Source of the DNA: Phycisphaerae bacterium
GTDB lineage: Bacteria; Planctomycetota; Phycisphaerae; UBA1845
Reading direction: 5' to 3'
NCBI GenBank assembly: GCA_029260165.1
Contig: JAJDDT010000098.1
Coordinates: 1-45,376, forward strand
DNA length: 45,376 nt
Shown here: positions 24,442 to 32,734 of the stretch, one piece after another
Layout: each line of letters opens with the position of its first letter
Position numbering within the stretch: the stretch's first letter is position 1
Translations under genes and position numbers: made by a program
The notes under the pieces: generated by a model
Told to the model about the DNA's origin: nothing
The model's input: the letters and a program-made list of their open reading frames with translations, nothing else
The model's database searches: none

Positions 24442-24681
24442 ATGCGTAGGAATCGACGTTTGATGAAATTGGCCACGATGGCCATTGCCGGAAGCACCAT
24501 GTTCCAGTTCGGTGGTTGCACCGGTGACTTCCTTGGATTGTCGGGGCGTAACGTCCCGATTGGTTTTGGTCGGGGTATTGGTAACAGTATTTCGTTGCTC
24601 ATCAATGCCGCGATTGTTGCCCCGTTTGTTCAGCCGTTCGTCGATGATCTCGGCGGACTGTTGGGTACCAATCAGGGTTAG
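24442..24681 (+). CDS. Small lipoprotein, array member 3
   Basis: The 79-residue product has AAGGAG 9 bases before ATG 24442. Its signal reads RRNRRLMKLATMAIAGSTMF and is followed by QFGGC, the probable lipidation site. The mature part has a Gly-rich stretch (RNVPIGFGRGIGNS), then a hydrophobic run and APFVQPFVDDLGGLLG. The QFGGC motif is shared exactly with member 4, and the C-terminus with member 2. Confidence 0.6.
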   Translation: MRRNRRLMKLATMAIAGSTMFQFGGCTGDFLGLSGRNVPIGFGRGIGNSISLLINAAIVAPFVQPFVDDLGGLLGTNQG

Positions 24682-24792
24682 GAAAGTGAATAATCGTTGT
24701 CTGACGCGTTGTCAGGCAGAACGATAGAGTTGATGCGATCAGATGATCGACTAGGTTTTTTTGGGCTTCTTTTTTTGGTGGAGGTCGTGATA

Positions 24793-24984
24793 ATGATGAA
24801 GAAGATGAAGAAAGCTGCTGCTTTGGCAGTTGTGGGTGGTGCGTTGCTCCAGTTTGGTGGCTGCAGCCTGGGTTCCCTGTTGAATCCGGGTCGCCTGATC
24901 CAGACGGTTGTTCCGTACGCTGCGCTGGAATTCTTTCTGGACAATGATGCGAGTCCTCTCGGCCTCGATGTCTTCCAGGACTAA
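24793..24984 (+). CDS. Small lipoprotein, array member 4
   Basis: The 63-residue product starts at ATG 24793 with GGAGG 8 bases upstream; longer starts to 24697 lack a ribosome site. The signal MMKKMKKAAALAVVGGALL leads to QFGGC. The mature peptide is about 40 residues, containing GSLLNPGRLIQTVVPYAALE and FFLDNDA, the latter shared with member 1. A T-rich stretch (24751-24776) lies just upstream and may end the transcript of member 3. Confidence 0.6.
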   Translation: MMKKMKKAAALAVVGGALLQFGGCSLGSLLNPGRLIQTVVPYAALEFFLDNDASPLGLDVFQD

Positions 24985-25104
24985 GCGTTTGATGGTGAGG
25001 CAATTGCCTTTTGGCTGATTGTCTTGCACCCATGAGTATTAAATACGAACCTTGGCCTTTAGGTTGGGGTTCGTGTTTTTGCGCGCATTTGGAGAAATAG
25101 AGAA

Positions 25105-26526
25105 ATGGATTCTGACACGATGGCGTGTCCAGCCGAGGCTTATGTTGGCCGACGGTCGGAGATTGCGAAATTTATCCAGGAACCGTTGTGTCTCTTCGCC
25201 GGAGACACGCAGGCGCGGAATTACGACGCCAATTATTTCCCGTTTCGGGCGGGCAGTACTTATCGATATTTCGGCGGACCGCCTCTGGCTGGTGCGGCGA
25301 TTCTGATCGAGCCTGGAAGCGACGGGTGGGCGGGGACCTGGCATTTTCGCCCGACCTGGGGCGTCGAAAACGCGGTATGGGTGGGTGAATGCGTCAGCGA
25401 CGATGCCATCGCGTCTGCCGGCGGTTTTGAGCGGGGGTCGGTCGTGTCGATCGAGAAGCTGGCGGATCGAATCGGGGGCAGGGAGGGGACGGCGATTCAT
25501 CCCCCAAACGTCGCGACGCTTGATTTCGTGCGAAACCTGGGATTGTCCAGGCCAACTCCGGAGATACTGTCTGCCATCGTGAACATGAGGCTTATCAAGG
25601 ACGAGCACGAGCTTGTCGCGATCAGACGGGCGGTGGACATTGGTGTTGAGATGCACCTTGCTGCTGGAAAAGCCTGTCGCGCGGGTGCATCGGAAAGCAA
25701 CGTGGCTGGTGCGATCCATGGGGCGATGATCAGTCGCGGTGGCAGGCCTGCGTTTTCGCCGATCGCATCCGTGCGGGGCGAGATATTGCATTCAGAGGGG
25801 TATCCGGGGCGTCTGGCGGATGGGCAGCTATTGCTCGTCGATGCCGGCGCGGAGGAGCGTTGCGGGTACGCGAGTGACATGACGCGCGTTTTTCCGGTTT
25901 CGGGAAAATTTGAGAAACTGCAGAGGGATTTGTACGAGACTGTTTTGCGGTCGCAGGAGCGGGCGATTGATGCTTGTGTCGTGGGTGCCCGGTTCCGTGA
26001 CATTCACGATTTGGCTGCCACCGTTTTGTGCGAAGGGCTTGTTGATCTGGGTTTTCTTTCGGGGAATGTGACGGATCTGGTCGAGCGTCGGGCGCACACG
26101 CTGTTTTTTCCGCATGGTCTGGGGCATCTGATTGGTCTGGATGTGCATGATATGGAGGATTTTGGTGACCTTGCTGGCTATGGCGACGGGCGTGTTCGTC
26201 GTAAGGCGTTTGGCGACAAGTATTTGCGGTTGGACCGCGATTTGCGGGCGGGAATGACGGTGACGATCGAGCCTGGGTTGTATTTCATTCCGCCGCTTTG
26301 GGAAAACGACGCATTGGTGGGTCCATTTCGGGATTGCGTTAATCGAACGAAGGTTGATGCTCTTCTGGAGGCGGGTTTTGGGGGAATCCGGATCGAGGAT
26401 ATCGTCCGGGTTTGCGAGGCAGGCCCTGAGGTTCTGTCGGCGGGTTTGCCCAAATCCGTTGCGGATGTCGAGGCGATCGTGGGCGGGTCGTGGTCTGGTG
26501 TGCCCAACGGTCCCGGCTGCAATTGA
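25105..26526 (+). CDS. pepP: Xaa-Pro aminopeptidase (peptidase M24B)
   Basis: The enzyme removes an N-terminal residue that precedes proline and acts in the cytosol with two metal ions. An AMP_N domain (about 8-140) precedes the M24 pita-bread domain (about 165-450). Metal ligands are visible: VDAGAEERCGYASDMTRVF (Asp246 and a second Asp 11 residues on), FFPHGLGHLIGLDVHD (His337), TIEPG (Glu389) and RIEDI (Glu431). The length of 473 is close to the family. The ATG at 25105 follows AGAGAA; the GGAG is farther off. The gene is not clearly in an operon. Confidence 0.9.
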   Translation: MDSDTMACPAEAYVGRRSEIAKFIQEPLCLFAGDTQARNYDANYFPFRAGSTYRYFGGPPLAGAAILIEPGSDGWAGTWHFRPTWGVENAVWVGECVSDDAIASAGGFERGSVVSIEKLADRIGGREGTAIHPPNVATLDFVRNLGLSRPTPEILSAIVNMRLIKDEHELVAIRRAVDIGVEMHLAAGKACRAGASESNVAGAIHGAMISRGGRPAFSPIASVRGEILHSEGYPGRLADGQLLLVDAGAEERCGYASDMTRVFPVSGKFEKLQRDLYETVLRSQERAIDACVVGARFRDIHDLAATVLCEGLVDLGFLSGNVTDLVERRAHTLFFPHGLGHLIGLDVHDMEDFGDLAGYGDGRVRRKAFGDKYLRLDRDLRAGMTVTIEPGLYFIPPLWENDALVGPFRDCVNRTKVDALLEAGFGGIRIEDIVRVCEAGPEVLSAGLPKSVADVEAIVGGSWSGVPNGPGCN

Positions 26527-26592
26527 GTAAGAGGTTGTCGAATGCCTTGTGCGTTGTCATCGGTGGCTGGGTTGGGGGTGTATGATTAAGCG

Positions 26593-29139
26593 ATGGTAGA
26601 ATCGTACTCATCAGCACAAACGGAACGTATCCAGAGCATTCTGAGGGAGCTACTGGGTGTCCCTGTGGACAATCGATTTGATTACCTTGCTTCCCTGGAC
26701 ATCTCGGAAATCGAACTCGACGGGGTGACCGAATTATTGGAGAGTCGCGGTGAAAGGTTGATGCCGCCGCACAGGGATGGTGGTTCGGACGCAACGACTC
26801 CATCTGAGGGCACCGGCTCGGACCCGAACATCGGACGGACGATCGGGAACTGTCGCATTCTCCGCAAGATCGGCGAGGGTGGTATGGGCGTGGTCTATGC
26901 CGCTCAGCAGCAGCATCCCCGTCGTGCGGTGGCGTTGAAACTCATCAGGCCTGATCGCTCTTCGGAGAAATTTCGACGCCGTTTTGATGTTGAGGCTGAG
27001 GTGCTTGGGCGGATGCAGCACCCGTGCATTGCGAACATCTTCGAGTCGGGTACCGCAAGGGACGACCGCGGTCTTGAGCAATCCTACATTGTGATGGAAT
27101 ACATCGACGGGTGTTCGCTATCGGCCTATCTGAGGACGAACGATCCGGACTCAAGGCAACGGATGGCGTTGCTTGCGAGTATTGCGGACGGTGTCGCACA
27201 CGCACACCGCAAGGGTATTATCCATCGCGATTTGAAGCCTGCGAATATTCTGATGACCCGCGACGGTCAGCCCAAAATACTGGATTTTGGTATTGCGCGT
27301 ATCGACGATCCGAACGTCGCCGGCAAACTCGATGCGACGACCACCGGAATGATCATCGGAACGCCGGCCTACATGAGTCCGGAGCAGGTGCGTGGTCGCA
27401 GCGACGAAATCGACACGCGAACCGACGTGTATGCGCTGGGGATCATCGGCTACGAAATGGTGATGGGTCGAAGTCCGCTCAATCTTGCGAATCAGCCTTT
27501 GGTTGAGGCGTTGAAGATCATCGAGATGGGTGTGTCGCAGAGTCTGCGGCGGACACATGCGGAGCTTCGCGGTGATCGGGGTGTGATTCTTTTTAAGGCG
27601 ATGTCCGCCGAGGCGGATCAGCGTTATTCGAGTGCGGCTGACTTTGCCGCGGATGTTCGTCGGTACCTTCGGGGTGAGGCGGTGACAGCCCGGTCGGCGA
27701 GTCTGTTTTATCAGATACAGGTGTTTTCGCGGCGTCACCGTGCGTTGGTTGCGTCGTCTGCGTTGACGTTGGTCGTTATGGTTGTTGCGACGGTTGTCAG
27801 CGTTCGGTATGCGATGGATGCTCATGTTGCGGCTGAGGATGCGGCAGCAGCGGCTGACGTTGCGGCGGTTGAGTCAGCGAAGCATCGTGCGGTCAACAAG
27901 TTTTTCCTTGAGGATTTGTTTGGCGGGGCAGATCCGGAATTCGCGCGTGGAGAGGAATTGACCGTTCGAGAGGTCGTGGATAGCGCGTCGGCGCGCGTTG
28001 CGGACATTGAGGATCCCTATGTGCGTTCGTCGGTGCAGTATTCCATCAGTGGAATCTATAGTGCGATCGGGACACCTGGAGGTCGGGGTGCGGGTAAGAA
28101 CCTGTACGAGAGTGCCCTGATGCACGCGGAGCAGGCGCTTTCACTGCGTCGCGGATCTCATGAGGGGCCTCATCCTGATATCGTTGAAAGTCTGGATCGC
28201 CTTGGGAATTGTCTGACGAAGGTCGGTCGATACGACGCGGCAGTCGGTCGCTTTCAGGAGGCGTTGGCGATGCGCGCCTTACTGGAGATGGGCCGCGACT
28301 CGAATCGGGTTCATACTGAGTTGGGTCTGGTAACTGCGCTTATGATGCTGGGTCATGCTGAGCAGGCAGAGGAGCGGTTGCGTGACGTACTTGAATCGCT
28401 CGATATGGAGGAACCCGAGGATCCGGAGGCGTTGGCGGAAGCGTTGATATTGGCGGGTGAATTGGCTGAGAAGAGTGGAGATATTAAATCGGCGGAGAGG
28501 CATTATCGTCAGGCGGTTGTCGTATCGCGTAGGTTCTTGTCAGGCAATCGTCCGAGGATATTGGCGTCTTCCCTGAGCAGGCTTGGGTTTTACCTTCTGC
28601 AAGCATCGAGGCCGGAAGAGGGCCGACCATTTCTGATGGGGGCGGTGGAGGTTCGCGAAGACTATCTTCCTTCCGGCAGCGCGGGTCGAGGCTTGAATCA
28701 TGTTACGTTGGCATCGCTGCTGTCGCAGAGTGGGGAGCATGAGAAGGCTCTCGAGCACATTGATCAGGCGTTGAAAATCTTTCGAAATGTGTACGGCGGG
28801 CGCCCGCATCACAGTGTGGCGGCTGCGTTGCTCTGGCGCAGAAAGATACTCGGTGAGTTTGGTCGTCATGGCGACGCGCTTGACGCCGTTGACGAGGCGA
28901 TCGGGATCTACGTTGAGATGTCTGGTCTGACTGATCTGAATGTTGCCTACGCGCGGAGTCATCGCGGTGAGGTGCTGAAGAATTTATCACGGTTTGACGA
29001 GGGGGAGCGTGAGCTTCGTCAGGCGTTGGATATTATGGAAACGTCGGACCAGCCGGTCGATCCGCGCGCAATCGAGAAAGCCAGGCAAAGGCTTAGGGAG
29101 TTGCGCGAAGCGCGCGACAAGGCGTTACCGGGACCATGA
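26593..29139 (+). CDS. Serine/threonine protein kinase with TPR sensor-like tail
   Basis: The 848-residue protein has an N-terminal region of about 85 residues, a PknB-type kinase domain (about 88-370), one membrane helix (about 384-408) and a tetratricopeptide region (about 440-845). Kinase motifs are intact: KIGEGGMGVVYAA, VALKLIRPD with the Lys, HRDLKPANIL near 211, DFGIA near 231 and GTPAYMSPEQVRG. The TPR region has at least six helical repeats such as ALMHAEQALSLRRGS and AVGRFQEALAMRALLEMG. This is the common planctomycete layout of a membrane kinase with an outer protein-binding part. The target is unknown. Confidence 0.92.
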   Translation: MVESYSSAQTERIQSILRELLGVPVDNRFDYLASLDISEIELDGVTELLESRGERLMPPHRDGGSDATTPSEGTGSDPNIGRTIGNCRILRKIGEGGMGVVYAAQQQHPRRAVALKLIRPDRSSEKFRRRFDVEAEVLGRMQHPCIANIFESGTARDDRGLEQSYIVMEYIDGCSLSAYLRTNDPDSRQRMALLASIADGVAHAHRKGIIHRDLKPANILMTRDGQPKILDFGIARIDDPNVAGKLDATTTGMIIGTPAYMSPEQVRGRSDEIDTRTDVYALGIIGYEMVMGRSPLNLANQPLVEALKIIEMGVSQSLRRTHAELRGDRGVILFKAMSAEADQRYSSAADFAADVRRYLRGEAVTARSASLFYQIQVFSRRHRALVASSALTLVVMVVATVVSVRYAMDAHVAAEDAAAAADVAAVESAKHRAVNKFFLEDLFGGADPEFARGEELTVREVVDSASARVADIEDPYVRSSVQYSISGIYSAIGTPGGRGAGKNLYESALMHAEQALSLRRGSHEGPHPDIVESLDRLGNCLTKVGRYDAAVGRFQEALAMRALLEMGRDSNRVHTELGLVTALMMLGHAEQAEERLRDVLESLDMEEPEDPEALAEALILAGELAEKSGDIKSAERHYRQAVVVSRRFLSGNRPRILASSLSRLGFYLLQASRPEEGRPFLMGAVEVREDYLPSGSAGRGLNHVTLASLLSQSGEHEKALEHIDQALKIFRNVYGGRPHHSVAAALLWRRKILGEFGRHGDALDAVDEAIGIYVEMSGLTDLNVAYARSHRGEVLKNLSRFDEGERELRQALDIMETSDQPVDPRAIEKARQRLRELREARDKALPGP

Positions 29140-29176
29140 CAAGGATTCGAGCGAAATCGCTACAGGCGACCGAATT

Positions 29177-29524
29177 CTATATTTTGAGGAGCAACTTGAC
29201 CGCCTCTGCCTGGTTTTTCGCTTTGTCGGGGTCCAGACCAGCACTGACGTTTGTGTAATCAGCCACAATTTGCACCAGGAGTCCGATGGCCAGTGGGATC
29301 GGCGGAATGTCATGGTGGTTGTGGAAGACCGGGGGTTCCTTGCTGTCTTGATCGGCGCGTGCCTTGCTGTGATTATGGAGTTTTAGTCCCCACGTTTCCA
29401 ATTCATGATTCCATTGGAAGGGTTTGTTCGGACAATTTGTTCCGTCATTATTGGCAGCACAGTCGATTCTCTCGGTGATCCATGATTTCAACCCATCCAG
29501 AGCATCTTTGGTTGGTTTTGGCAC
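29177..29524 (-). CDS. Unknown protein, tandem paralogue A
   Basis: The 115-residue product starts with GTG at 29524, chosen because AGGAG lies 6 bases upstream and because the start aligns with paralogue B. Matching segments are FQWNHELETWGLKLHNH and FHNHHDIPPIPL, then LLVQIVADY and DPDKAKNQA. The two proteins share a helix-rich layout, a His-rich centre and a C-terminal helix. There is no signal peptide. I do not recognise the family. A GGTCC/GGACC hairpin in its leader (29549-29565) is conserved with paralogue B. Confidence 0.6.
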   Translation of the reverse strand: MPKPTKDALDGLKSWITERIDCAANNDGTNCPNKPFQWNHELETWGLKLHNHSKARADQDSKEPPVFHNHHDIPPIPLAIGLLVQIVADYTNVSAGLDPDKAKNQAEAVKLLLKI

Positions 29525-29548
29525 GGCGGACTCCTTTCTGTTGTGATG

Positions 29549-29565
29549 GGTCCGGGTCGCGGACC
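29549..29565 (-). promoter_or_regulatory. Leader hairpin of paralogue A
   Basis: GGTCC (29549-29553) pairs with GGACC (29561-29565) around a 7-base loop, about 25-40 bases before the GTG start. The stem matches that in the leader of paralogue B while the loop sequence differs. Confidence 0.45.
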
Positions 29566-29606
29566 GACATCTCCTGATTGAATTTCTTCTTGTTGATGAT
29601 TCCGGG

Positions 29607-30017
29607 TTACTTGAGTTTATTGTAAATCTGGTCGGGAACGGTGATTGAGGTACCAAATTTTTCCGCGTGCCGGCTGCAGTCGCATATTCCGGTTTGTTGT
29701 TGGCCAACGATCAGCTTGATGATCGCGGCCTGGGTTTTCGCCTTGTCGGGGTCGTTCTTTACGCTGGTATTTTTGTAATCAGCTACAACCTGCGTAAGGA
29801 ATCCGACGACGAGCGGGATCGGCGGGATGTCATGGTGCCCCGACATGAATGAGCTGCCTGGATCGGCGGGGTCCACACAGTGATTATGGACGCACAGTGC
29901 CCAATCTTCTAATTCCTGATTCCATTGAATAGGCGATGCGACTTTGGTGGCGTGTTTGATTCGCCCGTTGATCCAGTATTCCAGTGCATTCAATGCTCGT
30001 TGGGATGGGATGGGCAT
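29607..30017 (-). CDS. Unknown protein, tandem paralogue B
   Basis: The 136-residue product starts with ATG at 30017, with AAGGAA 6-7 bases upstream. It aligns with paralogue A over most of its length: IQWNQELEDWALCVHNH, SGHHDIPPIPLVVGFLTQVV and NDPDKAKTQAA. It has 25 extra C-terminal residues, including ICDCSRHAEKFG, which holds two Cys and a His. Its leader has the same hairpin and the string CAACAGAAAGGA before the start. The two genes arose by tandem duplication with their leaders. Function is unknown. Confidence 0.65.
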   Translation of the reverse strand: MPIPSQRALNALEYWINGRIKHATKVASPIQWNQELEDWALCVHNHCVDPADPGSSFMSGHHDIPPIPLVVGFLTQVVADYKNTSVKNDPDKAKTQAAIIKLIVGQQQTGICDCSRHAEKFGTSITVPDQIYNKLK

Positions 30018-30386
30018 GGCAGATTCCTTTCTGTTGAGAAGGGTCCGAAACGGGGACCGCGTTTTGTCTCTTGTCATCCGTGCGCATAGAAGCGGGAAGC
30101 TCCGCTGCCTGTGGCGGAATTTTAGTGTCCCGGGCGCGTTTTGGCGATGTCAGCCTGTCGGTTCCCAACAATTGTGAGAACGCGAATGCCCGAGAATCAG
30201 CCGTCATCGTCGGTATTATAAGACCATTGTCTGCGTGACGGGCGTCATCTCTCGCGGCGATGTGCGGCCAATCCCTGCTTCCAACGAGCGATAACTTGGG
30301 GCGGGTGGGTGTTTGTCCGATAGGAACGTTGCGTGGATGAAACCATCGGGGGCGTGGGTGTCCCCGGGTCGATAACAGGAATCGTG
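30018..30386. other. Divergent intergenic region
   Basis: This stretch is the leader of paralogue B on one side and the upstream region of the ExeA-like gene on the other. A TATTATAAG string near 30213-30221 could be a -10 box; no matching -35 box is clear. An AGCGG/CCGCT hairpin lies near 30091-30106. No protein gene is seen. Confidence 0.4.
30042..30058 (-). promoter_or_regulatory. Leader hairpin of paralogue B
   Basis: GGTCC (30042-30046) pairs with GGACC (30054-30058) around a 7-base loop, at the same distance from the start as in paralogue A. Stem bases are kept and loop bases differ. Confidence 0.45.
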
Positions 30387-31514
30387 ATGTACCGATCATT
30401 TTTTGGACTGACGCACCGTCCTTTTGAGAACACGCCTGATCCGCGGTTTTACTTTGGAACCCCGGACCACGGGGAGGCGCTCGCGGCGTTGCAGTATGGT
30501 GTGACGCATCGACGTGGGGTGACGTTGATCACGGGGCGTCCGGGCGTGGGCAAGACGATGGTGGCGGGGATGTTGGCTGCCTCGGTTGGCGATCGGATGC
30601 GGATGGTCACGGTGTCGCACGGGCCTCAGGATGTTCGAGACTTTTTCGAGAGCGTCTGTCGCGGGGTTGGGGTTCGGTTTTCGAGTGTTCATTCGACCGG
30701 CGAGATCGTTGAGAGGCTTCGGGCGACGCTGGTTGCGAGCTATCAGGACAACGCGACGATGGTGTTGGTGGTTGAGGATGCCCATCGACTGCCTGTGGTG
30801 GTGCTTGAGGCGATTTCGGTTTTGTGTGGTCTGGAAAATCCTTCGTCGAAGTTGATGCAGATTGTGTTGCTGGCAGAGCCGTCGATTTCCGGCGTGTTGT
30901 GCGAGGGAGTGCTGGAGCCGTTGCGGCAGGCGATTTATTGTGTGAAGAACCTGCGACCGATGACGCGTGACGAGACGGGTGGTTATATCCATCACCGTCT
31001 GGGTTGTGCGGGATTGAGTGAGGCGAACATTTTTTCCGAGGAAGCGATCGATCTGATATACCGGCGGGCTGGTGGACGTGCCCGTCTGGTCAATCAGATT
31101 TGTGACAACTGCCTGTTGATGGCTTTTGGGGCATCGCAGAGGCAGGTGGACGGCTCGCTTGTCGACGAGGTTCTTGTGCAGATGATGACGTTGTATCTGC
31201 CGGGGGAGGACGCCATGTCGTCCGGTGGTGATGCGTTGGTTCGTCGTGAGCTTGTTGCGGGTGCGGCTTCTGTCCCGGTGGAGCAGTTGATCGACGCTTC
31301 GATATCCGAAGGGATGCGGGAAAGCGTGGGGAAGCGACTGCGAGCGTTTGATCGTCGGTTTTCCGAGATTCAGTCGCGAACGGATGAGCTTTGTGCGCGT
31401 GTACCGCGTGGTCGATCGGGACAGAGGGTGTGGACCGGGGACGGTGTCGGGAATTTGCAGGCGCGTATGCGTCGGTTGAAACCGTTGCGTCGGACCGCGG
31501 GGAATGATGGGTAG
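30387..31514 (+). CDS. ExeA/GspA-like AAA ATPase
   Basis: The 375-residue ATPase starts at ATG 30387 (AGGA 7-10 bases upstream); the frame is open to 30333. The N-terminus MYRSFFGLTHRPFENTPDPR is diagnostic of the ExeA family. Walker A is GRPGVGKT, Walker B is VLVVEDAHRLP and the C-terminal lid includes GRARLVNQICDNCLLMAFG. ExeA proteins help assemble type II secretion or pilus machinery, or act in polysaccharide export. The C-terminal 90 residues are unassigned. It is followed at 2 bases by a membrane protein and then a NYN nuclease gene, and is the first of the three. Confidence 0.88.
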   Translation: MYRSFFGLTHRPFENTPDPRFYFGTPDHGEALAALQYGVTHRRGVTLITGRPGVGKTMVAGMLAASVGDRMRMVTVSHGPQDVRDFFESVCRGVGVRFSSVHSTGEIVERLRATLVASYQDNATMVLVVEDAHRLPVVVLEAISVLCGLENPSSKLMQIVLLAEPSISGVLCEGVLEPLRQAIYCVKNLRPMTRDETGGYIHHRLGCAGLSEANIFSEEAIDLIYRRAGGRARLVNQICDNCLLMAFGASQRQVDGSLVDEVLVQMMTLYLPGEDAMSSGGDALVRRELVAGAASVPVEQLIDASISEGMRESVGKRLRAFDRRFSEIQSRTDELCARVPRGRSGQRVWTGDGVGNLQARMRRLKPLRRTAGNDG

Positions 31515-31516
31515 GC

Positions 31517-32140
31517 ATGTTTCGACGATTACACATCGTCGTGGTTGCGGTCGGCGTTGTCGGGGTCTTCGTGGCTGCGCTGGTATTTATCACCTTTCCG
31601 ATTAACACAGCCTGGTTACTGGTTTCGGTGATGCCCGTCGCCATGTTGGGGGGCGTGCTCCTTCACATGGTCACTCCGGGTGATGCGGACTCGTCTGTTG
31701 TTCTGCGCCCGGGCGACGGGCGCATGGACCGGCAGTCTGCTGTATTCCGGGATCGAGGCGGCCATCCGGATGCGTTGAGATCAGAGGGTGGCGAGGGTGT
31801 CTGGCGTGGGACGGTCAGTCTTCGCGACAGCGGACCCGGAGTCCGGTTGGTGCCTCTGCGTGTTCTTATGAGTGGTTATCCGCTTCGTTCGCGACTGTTG
31901 CCCAGCGAGCAATATGGTCGGTGTGACCGGGTTGTTGGATTCGAGGTGCTGGACGGTGACGATGAGGGCGGTTTGATGCGTTTTCGGTTGGATGTGATCG
32001 GAGAGGATCGGGCGACGCGGTTGACGCACGAGCTTTGCGTTTCTGGTGATGGGGGCCGGTTGTCGTCGGTGGATGGTTCGGAAGATGTGACCCTCGATCT
32101 TGGCCGGGAGCGGAGTGAGCATCACGGGGTGGTCTTGTAG
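31517..32140 (+). CDS. Membrane protein downstream of exeA-like gene
   Basis: The 207-residue protein has two membrane helices at the N-terminus (about 6-28 and 34-53) and a soluble domain of some 150 residues. The latter contains DSGPGVRLVPLRVLMSGYPL, VVGFEVLDGDDEGGLMRFRL and THELCVSGDGG. The fold is probably beta-rich. I do not recognise the family. It starts 2 bases after the ATPase stop and lies 25 bases before the nuclease gene, so the three form an operon; a role at the membrane with the ATPase is inference. Confidence 0.65.
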   Translation: MFRRLHIVVVAVGVVGVFVAALVFITFPINTAWLLVSVMPVAMLGGVLLHMVTPGDADSSVVLRPGDGRMDRQSAVFRDRGGHPDALRSEGGEGVWRGTVSLRDSGPGVRLVPLRVLMSGYPLRSRLLPSEQYGRCDRVVGFEVLDGDDEGGLMRFRLDVIGEDRATRLTHELCVSGDGGRLSSVDGSEDVTLDLGRERSEHHGVVL

Positions 32141-32165
32141 GTGGTTGTGGTGGATACTGGCGTGG

Positions 32166-32702
32166 GTGTCCGATCGATCACGATACATTCTTGACGGAAA
32201 TAATGTGCTTCATGCGATGCACGACCATGCGCCGGTTCCGGCGATGGGTCGTGAGACGATGATGCGCGCGGTTGATGCGTGGGCACGGCGGGTCGGCGTT
32301 GAGGTGTTGGTGGTGTTTGACGGGGGTCAACCGATCGCGTCGTTGCTACAGCAAATGGTGACGCGTCGGGTGTCGGCCCGGTTCAGTGGTCGTGAGACGG
32401 CGGACGATGTGATCGTTCGGCTTGTCGGGCGGATGAAGCCTTCGGACCGTTCGGTGATCGTGAGCGCGGACAAAGCCATTCTGCGTGAGGCGAAGGTCTG
32501 TCGTTGTCCCGTGCTGGATTCGGTGTCGTTTGTCCATGAGGTTTTTGATAAGGATCGGTCGCGTCCCGGTGTGGTCGGGCAGCCTAATGTTGAAAAGCCT
32601 GGAACCGGTGGGGACGTTGACGAGTGGCTGAACACGTTTGGTATCGATGATACCGATGACGAGGACGAGCGATTCGATGGCGAGGAGTTTATGAGGTTTT
32701 GA
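32166..32702 (+). CDS. NYN-domain (YacP-like) nuclease
   Basis: The 178-residue product has a PIN-like NYN domain: RYILDGNNVLHA at the start (first Asp), VLVVFDGGQP, SGRETADDVIVRLVGRMKP and VIVSADKAILREA, all with conserved acidic residues expected to bind a metal. This is the YacP/Rae1 type of ribonuclease, some members of which cut ribosome-bound mRNA. A GTG at 32166 is the best start; an upstream TTG (32100) overlaps the previous gene. The acidic C-terminal tail (DDTDDEDERFDGEEF) is unassigned. It is the last gene of the ExeA-like operon and converges with the next gene. Confidence 0.75.
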   Translation: MSDRSRYILDGNNVLHAMHDHAPVPAMGRETMMRAVDAWARRVGVEVLVVFDGGQPIASLLQQMVTRRVSARFSGRETADDVIVRLVGRMKPSDRSVIVSADKAILREAKVCRCPVLDSVSFVHEVFDKDRSRPGVVGQPNVEKPGTGGDVDEWLNTFGIDDTDDEDERFDGEEFMRF

Positions 32703-32734
32703 ATTGCCTGTGCTCGTCCGTTTCCTCGATATTT

